Shown: positions 52,860 to 62,055 of the stretch, in pieces | How positions within the stretch are numbered: position 1 is the stretch's first letter | How the letters are laid out: every line of letters starts with the position of its first letter | Assembly: GCA_023262855.1 (NCBI GenBank) | Contig: JALQYQ010000035.1 | Coordinates: 60,811-124,810 of the forward strand | DNA from: Crocinitomicaceae bacterium | Lineage (GTDB): Bacteria; Bacteroidota; Bacteroidia; Flavobacteriales_D; Crocinitomicaceae | Direction of reading: 5' to 3' | DNA: 64,000 bases | Made by a program: the position numbers and the translations under genes | Notes under the pieces: generated by a model | Told to the model about the DNA's origin: nothing | What the model saw: the letters and a program-made list of their open reading frames with translations, nothing else | The model's database searches: none

Positions 52860-54761
52860 TTAATAAGCGCGCTCGTTTTTGCCTTCCATCCAATTGATAA
52901 ATGCTTTGTTCACCACTTTGTTTCCTCCTGGTGTTGGATAATTTCCTGTGAAATACCAATCCCCAAGATTATTTGGACATGATTTATGTAAATTCTCAAC
53001 AGTTTGGTAGATAATTTCTACTTCAGCATTGATTGTTGGAGGTGTTAATAATTCAGCGATTTTGGCAGAAACTTCTTCAAACGTAAATGGTTCATAAATC
53101 TCCTTCACGTAGTTTTTGATTTGCTCTTTCGGTAAATTCACCTGTTCTTTGGCTTTGCGATACACTTCTTGAATCACATGTTCCATTCCTCGGTCTTTCA
53201 ATAAACTAATTGCCGCTTCAAATGCAATGAAATCGCCCATTTTCGCCATGTCAATTCCATAACAATCGGGATAACGAATTTGAGGAGCTGATGAAACAAC
53301 TACAATTTTCTTAGGATCTAATCGGTCCAAAATTCGCAAAATACTTTGTTTAAGCGTTGTTCCACGAACAATTGAATCATCGATCACCACCAAATTGTCT
53401 TGATGACGTTTTACGCTTCCGTAAGTAATATCGTATACATGTGCTACCAAGTCATCACGCGAATCATCTTGAGTAATGAATGTGCGCAGTTTTGCATCCT
53501 TGATAGCAATTTTTTCTATTCGTGCTCGCTGGTAGATAATTTCACTCAATTTTTCTTCAGTGATATCTGAACCTAGCGCTTTGATTGCTTCAAATTTACG
53601 ATCATTTAGGTAATCCTCCAGACCTTTAATCATTCCGTAGAATGACACCTCTGCTGTGTTAGGAATAAATGAGAAAACAGAATTATCTAAATCATGACCG
53701 ATCGCATCCAATACTTGAGGAACAACGTTTTTCCCCAACATGATTCGCTCGTTGTAGATTTCAATGTCGTTTCCGCGTGAGAAATAAATACGCTCAAATG
53801 AACATTTTAACGCTTCTGTTGGTTCGTTGATTAAGGTTTCTTTAACCGATCCATTCTTACGAATGATTAATGCGTGCCCAGGTGTTAATTCACGTACTTG
53901 TTCACTTTTTAAGTTAAAAGCAGTTTGAATCACAGGTCGCTCAGAAGCAACAACTGCCACTTCATCATCCTCGTACCAATAAGCTGGACGAATTCCAGAA
54001 GGATCTCTCAAAACGAAGGCATCACCATGACCAAATAAACCAGCCATCGCGTAACCACCATCCCAATCAGATGATGCACGTTTTAATATTTTCTCAATGT
54101 CAATTTTTTCTGCAATTCGATCATAGATTTCTGCATTTGTATAACCTTGAGGTTTTAACTGAGCATACAATGCTTCATTTTCTTCATCTAGGAAGTGACC
54201 GATTTTTTCAAGAACCGTAACTGTATCAGATTTCTCTTTTGGGTGCTGACCAATTTCAACCAACACATCGAACAATTCATCTACATTTGTAAGATTGAAG
54301 TTTCCTGCAACAACCAAATTACGTGTAATCCAGTTATTTTGGCGCAAGAATGGGTGACAACTTTCGATTGAATTACGACCAAAAGTTCCGTAACGTAGGT
54401 GACCTAAGAATAATTCACCAGTAAATCCGGCGTGCTTTTTTAAATAGTTCACATCTTTCAACATTGCTGGATTTTCCTCCTCAATTTGCTTGAAGCGTTG
54501 ATTGATGTAATCAAAAATATCTTGAATTGGTTTGCTATCGATTGATCGGTAACGCGAAATATAACGTTCTCCTGGTTGCATGTCTAATTTGATGTTAGCA
54601 ACACCAGCTCCGTCTTGACCACGGTTGTGTTGTTTTTCCATCAATAGATGCAGTTTGTTTAACCCGTAAAATGCTGAACCATATTTATCTAGGTAATATT
54701 GAAGGGGTTTCTTTAATCGAAGAAGTGCAATACCGCACTCATGTTTTATTGCGTCACTCAT
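52860..54761 (-). CDS. purF: amidophosphoribosyltransferase family protein, long Bacteroidota form
   Basis: The 633-residue protein combines an N-terminal class II glutaminase (Cys9 in H-E-C-G-I-A-L-L-R, preceded by a short propeptide-like stretch; N-R-G-Q-D-G-A-G near 52) with a phosphoribosyltransferase domain. That domain shows the PRPP motif V-V-I-D461-D-S-I-V-R-G-T-T and A-P-Q-I-R-Y-P-D-C-Y-G-I-D. PurF makes phosphoribosylamine from PRPP and glutamine, the first purine step. It is over 100 residues longer than E. coli PurF; Bacteroidota often carry this long form, sometimes beside a canonical one, so its exact role is less sure. The ATG at 54761 is preferred to the TTG at 54788, which belongs to a -7 box. 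Confidence 0.88.
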   Translation of the reverse strand: MSDAIKHECGIALLRLKKPLQYYLDKYGSAFYGLNKLHLLMEKQHNRGQDGAGVANIKLDMQPGERYISRYRSIDSKPIQDIFDYINQRFKQIEEENPAMLKDVNYLKKHAGFTGELFLGHLRYGTFGRNSIESCHPFLRQNNWITRNLVVAGNFNLTNVDELFDVLVEIGQHPKEKSDTVTVLEKIGHFLDEENEALYAQLKPQGYTNAEIYDRIAEKIDIEKILKRASSDWDGGYAMAGLFGHGDAFVLRDPSGIRPAYWYEDDEVAVVASERPVIQTAFNLKSEQVRELTPGHALIIRKNGSVKETLINEPTEALKCSFERIYFSRGNDIEIYNERIMLGKNVVPQVLDAIGHDLDNSVFSFIPNTAEVSFYGMIKGLEDYLNDRKFEAIKALGSDITEEKLSEIIYQRARIEKIAIKDAKLRTFITQDDSRDDLVAHVYDITYGSVKRHQDNLVVIDDSIVRGTTLKQSILRILDRLDPKKIVVVSSAPQIRYPDCYGIDMAKMGDFIAFEAAISLLKDRGMEHVIQEVYRKAKEQVNLPKEQIKNYVKEIYEPFTFEEVSAKIAELLTPPTINAEVEIIYQTVENLHKSCPNNLGDWYFTGNYPTPGGNKVVNKAFINWMEGKNERAY

Positions 54762-54785
54762 GTGCCTATCTACTGAATTGAGCTG

Positions 54786-54793
54786 CAAATTTA
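54786..54793 (-). promoter_or_regulatory. putative -7 box (TAAATTTG) for the purF-kinase-gpmI operon
   Basis: Exact TAnnTTTG on the minus strand, ending 24 nt before the ATG at 54761. Its last three bases are the false TTG start. No -33 TTG at the usual spacing. Confidence 0.45.
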
Positions 54794-54961
54794 CGCTTTT
54801 TATTAAACCGATTTAACGAAAAAATTAGAAAGTTTTTAGAAAGTAAAGCAACCAACAAGTAACTTTTTGAGTTTTACTCTGTAGAAGCTAATAAACTGTT
54901 AAAAGTATTGATTTAACGGTTTTTATAAGTGGGTGATTTATTGTAGATTCGGTGATTCTAG

Positions 54962-57900
54962 ATGAAACGTTTTCTAAGCATAGCAATTTGTGTTTTTGCG
55001 TCCTTTTTTGGTCGCACTCAAAACGTATGGTTACATCCGAATGTTGGTCAATGGGATAAAGAAATTCTATATTCTGTTGATATGGCGAGTGGCCATTTAT
55101 ATTTAGATTCAGAAGGATTTACCTATGTGTTACATGATGCAATGGCACATAAACATGATGGAGAGAAACTAGCTGAAGAGGACCATGATAATAAAATTCA
55201 TGTTCAGGTGATCAAATCTCATTTTATCAACTCTTCCTGGCAAGGGAAAAAAACCGAAGGTGCCGAAAGTGATTTTTACAGAAATTACTTTATTGGAAAT
55301 GACGAAACGCGTTGGAAATCGAACGTCAAAAGTGTCGAACAAACAACCTTAAATGACTTTTATCCTGGAATTGATTTTTTAATGGATGGTACTTCGAATC
55401 AATTAAAGTATTCATTTCTGGTTAAACCAGGTGTTGATGCAGCACAGATAAAATGGAATGTTGAAGGGGCTAATCGCGTTTACTTGGAAGAAAATCAGGT
55501 GCACATTGAAACAGATTTAGGTGAAATTGTAGAGGAACGTCCTGTTGCATGGACAATTCATGAAGGTAAAAAACAACAAGTTGATGTTGAATATCAATTA
55601 ACTAATGGAGTGCTTAGTTTTTATTTTCCGAATGGATATAATATAACAGATGAACTGATAATCGACCCATATTTAGTGTTTGCAAGCTTTTCAGGATCGA
55701 CAATGGATAATTGGGGTATGACGGCCACACCGGATTTACAAGGGAATTTGTACGCAGGAGGAATTGTTTTTGACCAAGGAGGAGCGTACCCTGTAACAAC
55801 AGGAGCTTTTGATATGACTTTTAATGGAGGAACTGCCTATACCTATTCATCTCCACAAGGTACATATTCAATGACAGGTTTTGATATTGCACTTTCTAAG
55901 TTCAATTCATCAGGTTCAGCATTGATTTATTCCACTTATTTGGGAGGAACTGGGAATGAGGCGCCGCATAGTTTAGTAACGGATAACAATAGTAATTTGT
56001 TTGTAATGGGGGTAACTGGTTCAGCGAATTATCCAATTGTTTCAGGTTGTTTTGATGTTTCGTTTAATGGGGGACCTCTCGTTTCAGAGAATGAACTTGG
56101 TTATCCAAATGGAGCAGACATTTTTGTCACGCGTTTCAATGTTGGTGGAACGGCACTTGTTGGATCTACCTTTGTTGGTGGTTCGGGTACGGATGGAGTC
56201 AATATCGGAATTTTAAATTACAATTATGGCGATTCTTTTCGCGGAGAGATTATCGTGAACAATGGATTTGTTTATGTTTCGAGTACAACTCAATCCACAA
56301 ATTTTCCAACGTTAGCGCCTTCTCAAGGAGCATTAAGTGGGGCTCAAGATGCAGTAATTTTCAAAATGAATGCAGGTTTAACCGCTATGTCATGGTCTAC
56401 CTATTTCGGTGGAACAGGTCTCGAAACAGGAAATTCACTGCAATTGGCAAGTAACGGAAATGTTTATGTTGCCGGAGGAACAAATTCAACTTCTTTACCC
56501 GTCTTTTCTGGGAATGACCTAAGTTATAATGGAGGAAACTCGGATGGTTATTTACTGAAAATACAAGGTAATACAGCTACTTTCATAAATGGGACTTATT
56601 TAGGGTTGAATGAATATGATCAAGCCTACTTTGTTCAATTAGATTTAAACGATGAAGTCTATGTTTATGGACAAACAGAAAGTGCTTATCCAATATCTGC
56701 AGGAGTATATGGAAATCCTAATTCAGGTCAATTCATTCGAAAATATACAAACAATCTGGGAACCATACTTTGGACAACGATGATAGGCGCTGGAACTGGT
56801 CATCCTGAAATTTCTCCAACAGCATTTTTGGTTTCCGATTGTTACGATATTTATATTTCTGGTTGGGGAGGAACCATTAATAGTTCATATTCTACACAGG
56901 CATTTTTTAGTACTACAAATGGTTTTAGCACGACAGCAGATGCTTATCAGTCGAGTACAAATGGTTCAAATTTCTACATCGCTGTTTTAAGTCAAAATGC
57001 TGCGACGTTAAAATACGCAACTTATATGGGTGGTCTTACAAGTTCGTTCAATCACGTTGATGGTGGTACGTCTCGCTTTGATAAATCTGGTCGTATTTAT
57101 CATGCAGTTTGTGGTGCATGTGGTGGGAATGATTACGGTTTTACATCAACAGCAGACGCATGGTCACCTACGAATAATAGTCCAAATTGTAATCTTGCGG
57201 CATTTAAGTTTGAATTAAGTACCATTGATGCCATTGTAACAGAACCCCAAACGATCATTTGTTTACCAAATCCTGTTGTATTTGCCAATAATAGTGCGAA
57301 TGGAAACGTATTTAATTGGGATTTTGGTGATGGTTCAACATCGAATCAAGTAAATCCGTCTCACGTTTATCCTGGGCCTGGAACGTATACCGTTACATTG
57401 GTTGTTTCGGATATCAACGGGTGTTACACGCCAGATTCAGTAACTTTTGACGTTGAAATTGGCGATTTTCAGGGAGGTGTTGTTATTCCAGTAGGCGGTG
57501 TTTGTCCTGGTGAGCCGTTTCAATTAGAAGCATATGGTGGAGCAGATTATTCTTGGACACCTGCAAATGTTTTGGACGATTCAACAAGTCCAACTCCTAT
57601 TGCTACAGTATATTCAACAACAACGTTTACTGTTATCATTTCTGATAGTTGTGGAGTGGATACACTTACGCTCGTTTTACCTGTTTTTAACACGAATCAT
57701 TCAATAACGAACGACACTTCAATTTGTATTGGTAATAATGTACAATTCAGTGCAAGTGGAGGAATTTCATACAGTTGGTCACCAGCGAGCACATTGTCCA
57801 ATGCGTCGATTTCCAATCCAATAGCAACCCCGACGCAAACTACCTTGTATCAGTTGGAAATTATTACCGCAGATGGTTGTCAAATAAATGATTCAGTAAA

Positions 57901-58873
57901 TGTAGTAGTGTATTTTACTCCACCAGTTCCTGTTATTCCGGACGTATTGTCATTATGTAAAGGTGCATCAATTGATATTTCGGTGTCAGGTGCAGATGAA
58001 TATACGTGGTCTCCAAATTTTCAAATAAGTAATTTAACAGGTTCGATGGTGACAGTAAATCCACCAAATGACTTTACTTATTACTGCGATTTTGTGAATG
58101 CTTGTGGTAGCGTTCTTGACAGCGTTCGTATTGATGTTGTTGAGGCTACAATTTTTGCCGGAAATGATACGATTATTTGCCCGGGTCAATCTGCATTATT
58201 GTGGGCGAGTGGAGGCGTAAGTTACAACTGGCAACCAAGTGCTGGATTGAACTCAATCGTTACATCCCAGGTGCTGGCATCACCGTCAGTTCCTACCTTA
58301 TATACAGTAATTGGTATTGATGGTACGGGTTGTCCGGATACGGCCCAAGTTTTTGTTGATTTGTTTCCGCAACCGTTTATTCAGACTTGTCCTGATGTGT
58401 ACGCTTTAACAGGTGATGAAATTCCTCTTTATGCTACATCAACGACTGCAGGACCTTATACTTGGTCGCCAGCTGAATTTTTAAGCTGTGTAACTTGTGC
58501 TAGTCCTACGGCAAGTCCGAACCAAAATTATGAATATACGGTATCATATACGGATGAAAATGGTTGTTCAGCTTCTGATGTTGTACATATTTATTACAAT
58601 CCTATTATTTATATTCCGAATACGTTTACACCAAATGATGATGAGCACAATCAAGGATTTCATGTCGTTGTAGGAAATATTAAATCGTTTGAATTGATGA
58701 TTTTTAATCGTTGGGGAGAATTAATTTTCATAATGAATGATGAAAGTGATTATTGGGATGGTACCTATGAAGGATTGAAATGTCAAGATGGAACGTATGT
58801 TTGGAAAATTAAGTATTATGATTTTCTAGATAAGGAATATGAACAAACAGGGCATATCAATTTGTTAAGATAG
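54962..58873 (+). CDS. gliding-associated giant surface protein (SBBP repeats, PKD, type B C-terminal domain)
   Basis: The 1303-residue protein has a signal peptide (about 1-20) and an N-terminal domain like that of the SprB-like protein (W-L-H-P-N-V-G-Q-W; I-D-P-Y near 240). SBBP beta-propeller repeats (S-T-Y-L-G-G-T-G-N-E and S-T-Y-F-G-G-T-G-L-E types, about 245-760) follow, then a PKD domain with W-D-F-G-D-G-S and four or five Ig-like modules of the Y-x-W-S/T-P type. The end is a CHU_C type B domain (Y-I-P-N-T-F-T-P-N-D-D ... F-N-R-W-G-E-L-I-F ... W-D-G-T-Y-E-G). It is exported by T9SS. Unlike the 45.9-50.2 kb gene it has no adjacent SprF-like partner. Divergent from the purF operon. Confidence 0.9.
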   Translation: MKRFLSIAICVFASFFGRTQNVWLHPNVGQWDKEILYSVDMASGHLYLDSEGFTYVLHDAMAHKHDGEKLAEEDHDNKIHVQVIKSHFINSSWQGKKTEGAESDFYRNYFIGNDETRWKSNVKSVEQTTLNDFYPGIDFLMDGTSNQLKYSFLVKPGVDAAQIKWNVEGANRVYLEENQVHIETDLGEIVEERPVAWTIHEGKKQQVDVEYQLTNGVLSFYFPNGYNITDELIIDPYLVFASFSGSTMDNWGMTATPDLQGNLYAGGIVFDQGGAYPVTTGAFDMTFNGGTAYTYSSPQGTYSMTGFDIALSKFNSSGSALIYSTYLGGTGNEAPHSLVTDNNSNLFVMGVTGSANYPIVSGCFDVSFNGGPLVSENELGYPNGADIFVTRFNVGGTALVGSTFVGGSGTDGVNIGILNYNYGDSFRGEIIVNNGFVYVSSTTQSTNFPTLAPSQGALSGAQDAVIFKMNAGLTAMSWSTYFGGTGLETGNSLQLASNGNVYVAGGTNSTSLPVFSGNDLSYNGGNSDGYLLKIQGNTATFINGTYLGLNEYDQAYFVQLDLNDEVYVYGQTESAYPISAGVYGNPNSGQFIRKYTNNLGTILWTTMIGAGTGHPEISPTAFLVSDCYDIYISGWGGTINSSYSTQAFFSTTNGFSTTADAYQSSTNGSNFYIAVLSQNAATLKYATYMGGLTSSFNHVDGGTSRFDKSGRIYHAVCGACGGNDYGFTSTADAWSPTNNSPNCNLAAFKFELSTIDAIVTEPQTIICLPNPVVFANNSANGNVFNWDFGDGSTSNQVNPSHVYPGPGTYTVTLVVSDINGCYTPDSVTFDVEIGDFQGGVVIPVGGVCPGEPFQLEAYGGADYSWTPANVLDDSTSPTPIATVYSTTTFTVIISDSCGVDTLTLVLPVFNTNHSITNDTSICIGNNVQFSASGGISYSWSPASTLSNASISNPIATPTQTTLYQLEIITADGCQINDSVNVVVYFTPPVPVIPDVLSLCKGASIDISVSGADEYTWSPNFQISNLTGSMVTVNPPNDFTYYCDFVNACGSVLDSVRIDVVEATIFAGNDTIICPGQSALLWASGGVSYNWQPSAGLNSIVTSQVLASPSVPTLYTVIGIDGTGCPDTAQVFVDLFPQPFIQTCPDVYALTGDEIPLYATSTTAGPYTWSPAEFLSCVTCASPTASPNQNYEYTVSYTDENGCSASDVVHIYYNPIIYIPNTFTPNDDEHNQGFHVVVGNIKSFELMIFNRWGELIFIMNDESDYWDGTYEGLKCQDGTYVWKIKYYDFLDKEYEQTGHINLLR

Positions 58874-58892
58874 TTTCTGAACCATTAGCATT

Positions 58893-58927
58893 AAAAAAAG
58901 CGATACTTTTTGAGTATCGCTTTTTTT
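58893..58927. terminator. bidirectional terminator
   Basis: A 15-bp stem (58893-58907 with 58913-58927) with a 5-nt loop and A/T-runs on both sides separates the convergent giant surface gene and the dioxygenase gene. Confidence 0.9.
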
Positions 58928-58930
58928 GTG

Positions 58931-59455
58931 TTATACAAACTTTGGGTCAGTTTCCATTACATGACCACATTTTTTACATGTTCGTAGCTCTAATGAGTTA
59001 TAATACTCTTTAAAACGAGGAATAAAATCATTTTCGATGTTCGAAAGAGGGAAACGGTATTCATGTAGTTTATTGTTACACTTTTCACAGAACCACATTA
59101 AACCATCTTGCAGGTTAGTTCCTTTACGCACTCTTTCAATCACAAGTCCAACTGTGTTAGGGCCTCGCATTGGTGAATGTGGTGTATTTCCTGGTAATAA
59201 GAACATTTCTCCTTCTTTGACGATAATATCATGTGCTTCGCCATTTTCTTGAATACGCACACAAATATCTCCTTCAATTTGATAGAAAAGCTCTTCACTT
59301 TCATTGTAGTGATAATCTTTACGAGCGTTTGGTCCACCAACAATCATAACGATAAAATCTCCTGCCTCTTGGTAGAGATTTTTATTGCTAACAGGCGGTT
59401 TCAGCAAGTCGCGATTATCGTCAATCCATTTCTGAAGATTAAAAGGTGCCATCAT
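58931..59455 (-). CDS. nbaC: 3-hydroxyanthranilate 3,4-dioxygenase
   Basis: The 174-residue cupin opens the ring of 3-hydroxyanthranilate on the tryptophan (kynurenine) pathway to quinolinate/NAD or to catabolism. Active-site elements are visible: G-P-N-A-R-K-D-Y-H49-Y-N-E-S-E-E55 and H93 in P-H-S-P. The bacterial C-terminal rubredoxin-like iron site is also present (C123-x-x-C126 and C160-x-x-C163). The start is uncertain. The ATGATG at 59455 fits the family start (P-F-N-L-Q-K-W-I); upstream in-frame ATGs at 59473 and 59527 add residues not seen in the family. No other kynurenine-pathway gene is in the window. Confidence 0.93.
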   Translation of the reverse strand: MMAPFNLQKWIDDNRDLLKPPVSNKNLYQEAGDFIVMIVGGPNARKDYHYNESEELFYQIEGDICVRIQENGEAHDIIVKEGEMFLLPGNTPHSPMRGPNTVGLVIERVRKGTNLQDGLMWFCEKCNNKLHEYRFPLSNIENDFIPRFKEYYNSLELRTCKKCGHVMETDPKFV

Positions 59456-59644
59456 ATGCGTACAATTTTTCATAAAGATAGAAAGTCTTTTAGTATTATA
59501 TTCAATAGCTAAATAGAATTGTATCAATTTAAAGTGGTTTTAAATAACTCAACGTTGAACTAATTATTTCTTCTTTTCCCTTTAGTTCTTTTATAAAGCA
59601 AAAGATCTAATTCTGCTTTTCTAGGATTTTTAATTTCATGAAAC

Positions 59645-59673
59645 AAAAAAGGGAGACCTTTCGATCTCCCTTT
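59645..59673 (-). terminator. terminator after the 59.7-61.9 kb gene
   Basis: On the minus strand a stem AAAGGGAGA/TCTCCCTTT (59648-59656 with 59665-59673) with an 8-nt loop is followed by a T-run. It closely resembles the terminator at 62003-62035. Confidence 0.75.
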
Positions 59674-59692
59674 CCAATATTCTAAGTTGGTA

Positions 59693-61918
59693 TTATTGCA
59701 ACACTACACGGAATACTTTCTCAGCGTTACCATTGTAAACGCGGATCATATACATTCCAGTTACTTTACCTGTTAAGTCAATTGTTGTAGTTGATGAACC
59801 GTTGATAGCATTTGCTTTAGAAGCAATTACTCTACCATCCATGTCAAGAACTTCATAGTTGAATACATCTGAATTTCCTTCGTTTGTGATGAACACTAAT
59901 CCATTGGTTGGGTTAGGGAACAAAGACATAGAAGAGAAAGTCATTTCTTGTACGTTCAAGTAATCACAAGAACCGTCAACCGTTACAAGTACATTCGATG
60001 TGTCGTCAGGACAAACTCCATTTCCAGTGATGTAGTCATAGTTGAATAATCCAGGAATATTGCTAGCTGTAACTAAAGAACTAACAGCATTGTTAGATGG
60101 GTCATACCATTGTCCACCAAGGTCAACAACTCCTGAAAGTGCTGAATAAAGATCAGTTGGTTCATTTCTACAAACAGTCATTGCGCCGTCAGTTCCTGCA
60201 TAAGAAGGTGCAAAGATTTGTACAGATGCAATTGAAGTGTCAGTTGCACAACCATCAACCACGACGTATTGGAAATTAAATGGTTGATAAGCTAAGCCGT
60301 TTGAATTGAACAATGAGTCTGTTAAATTAACTGTTGGTACACTTTCATACCATGTTCCGCCTGCGTCATTTCCTGAAATTCCGTTAAATAAATTTACAGT
60401 ATCACCAGAACAAACATTTAAAGTGGAAGTTGTTGCACCTGCATCAACTGATAAATCAGAAAGTTGTAATGAGTATGGACCAGAAGCATATGTACTTTCA
60501 GAATCGTAAAGTAAATAGTATGTGTTTCCTGGTGTTAATCCACAAATAGTAAATTTTGGTGCAGCAGATGAGTAATCTAATGCATCATCATTTCCTGCAA
60601 TAAAACTAAATGTTGAGAAATCCGAACAGTTAGTTGCAGAATAAACAGCTAACTGACCATCAAATTCAACGTCAGTACAATTAATTGAAACATTACCTGA
60701 AGCTGGTGCTTGGAAAGTGAACCATGTTGTAAAAGATAATGTTGAATTACCCCAACCATCTGTTTCATTATAACCAGTAGCTGAAGGTGCGATTGTAGAT
60801 TCGCCAGCTTGAGTACCAGCACCACCGTTGTTATATGTGTTTATAGAACCATCAACTGGAACTGCAATAGCATTACAAACTGAATCATTTGCTGGTGGCA
60901 GAATACAAGCTAGTGAAGCATCCCAACCAGAATACACAATCGAGATATCAGAATAAAAAACAAATGTTAATGATCCATCAGCAGCAGATGAAGTGATAGT
61001 GCCCGGATTTGTAGCAAAATTCCCTAACATTGGTGCAGAAGTGCTGTTTCCATTGTAAACAGTAATATCATCACAACAAGTTTCAAGTTGGAATGAATTG
61101 AATGTAACTTGTAACAATGAACCAGGTGTTGATGGATAAATCGTCATTGTATAATTTTCATTATTTTGGTAATTTCCAGTACCCGCACCGCTATCATAAA
61201 ATGTTCCTCCACACGTTGTAGCACTTCCATTTCCCATAATTACACAAGTTCCCATGTCAACCATAATCGAAGTTGATGTTGCTGATGAACCTGCAGAACA
61301 CGTTACTACACATTGATAATATGTCATTGCTGTTTGAGTTGTTACGTAGTTTGCAGTTGTTGCTCCAACAATGTCTGCATACGTAATTCCATCTGATGAA
61401 GATTGCCATTGATAGGTTAATCCAGATCCAGTTGAGGCTCCTGATAAGCCTAGTGTGAATGGTTGACCTGAACAAGCTACACCTACAGTTGATGTTGCAG
61501 TTCCGCCAAGTGCTGGATTTGTACAAACAGATGAAGGTCCAATATTGGTCAAACTTGTCTGGTGACAGTTGAAATCAGTGATACATCCAGCTCCGTTCCA
61601 TTGGATTTGATAATTTCCATCTGCCGGAGGTGTAAATGTTAAAGGAGACGGACCATAAGCAACAGCCACATCCGACATGTCAAAAACAGTAATGTAACCA
61701 CCGTCACTAATTGAAGCTTGATAAATTACAGAGGACAATAACGTTCCAATCTCACCATATTCTTGGTAGTAATTGCAAAATGATAAGGTTGTAACGTCAC
61801 CTGTGTTAGCAGGTGCAGGCATAGTACCCGAAGGATACTGTGTGTCTAAAAATGTACATTGTGCAAAAGTTACTCCTGTCAATAGTACGGTTGTAAGCGA
61901 AAGTATAAATTTCTTCAT
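59693..61918 (-). CDS. secreted CUB/Ig-like protein with T9SS type A sorting domain
   Basis: The 741-residue protein has a signal peptide (K-K-F-I-L-S-L-T-T-V-L-L..., cleaved after F-A-Q). An N-terminal beta domain (about 20-120) and an Ig-like domain with Y-Q-W-Q-S-S-S-D-G (about 130-225) come first. A CUB-like domain follows (about 230-345: C-G-G-T-F-Y-D-S-G-A-G-T-G-N-Y, C-C-D-D-I-T-V-Y-N-G), then a module of about 130 residues (W-F-T-F-x-A-P-A-S-G-N ... G-L-T-P-G-N-T-Y-Y-L). Two Cys-containing repeats precede the type A sorting domain (S-L-F-P-N-P-T-N-G ... M-Y-M-I-R-V-Y). The last 400 residues are clearly homologous to the next gene. Likely cell-surface or released binding protein. Confidence 0.9.
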   Translation of the reverse strand: MKKFILSLTTVLLTGVTFAQCTFLDTQYPSGTMPAPANTGDVTTLSFCNYYQEYGEIGTLLSSVIYQASISDGGYITVFDMSDVAVAYGPSPLTFTPPADGNYQIQWNGAGCITDFNCHQTSLTNIGPSSVCTNPALGGTATSTVGVACSGQPFTLGLSGASTGSGLTYQWQSSSDGITYADIVGATTANYVTTQTAMTYYQCVVTCSAGSSATSTSIMVDMGTCVIMGNGSATTCGGTFYDSGAGTGNYQNNENYTMTIYPSTPGSLLQVTFNSFQLETCCDDITVYNGNSTSAPMLGNFATNPGTITSSAADGSLTFVFYSDISIVYSGWDASLACILPPANDSVCNAIAVPVDGSINTYNNGGAGTQAGESTIAPSATGYNETDGWGNSTLSFTTWFTFQAPASGNVSINCTDVEFDGQLAVYSATNCSDFSTFSFIAGNDDALDYSSAAPKFTICGLTPGNTYYLLYDSESTYASGPYSLQLSDLSVDAGATTSTLNVCSGDTVNLFNGISGNDAGGTWYESVPTVNLTDSLFNSNGLAYQPFNFQYVVVDGCATDTSIASVQIFAPSYAGTDGAMTVCRNEPTDLYSALSGVVDLGGQWYDPSNNAVSSLVTASNIPGLFNYDYITGNGVCPDDTSNVLVTVDGSCDYLNVQEMTFSSMSLFPNPTNGLVFITNEGNSDVFNYEVLDMDGRVIASKANAINGSSTTTIDLTGKVTGMYMIRVYNGNAEKVFRVVLQ

Positions 61919-62002
61919 AGTTAGATATTTTAACGAAAATACTAAAAATGATTTAAAAACTAACTTTCTTTCAATTTAGAGAGTATCAAATTGACTTCAT
62001 TA

Positions 62003-62035
62003 ACTAAAAAAAGGGAGGTCTAATGACCTCCCTTT
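62003..62035 (-). terminator. terminator after the last (partial) gene
   Basis: A perfect 11-bp stem (62010-62020 with 62025-62035) with a 4-nt loop and a T-run on the minus strand. Confidence 0.85.
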
Positions 62036-62055
62036 CCTCTATCTTATTAAAAGAA

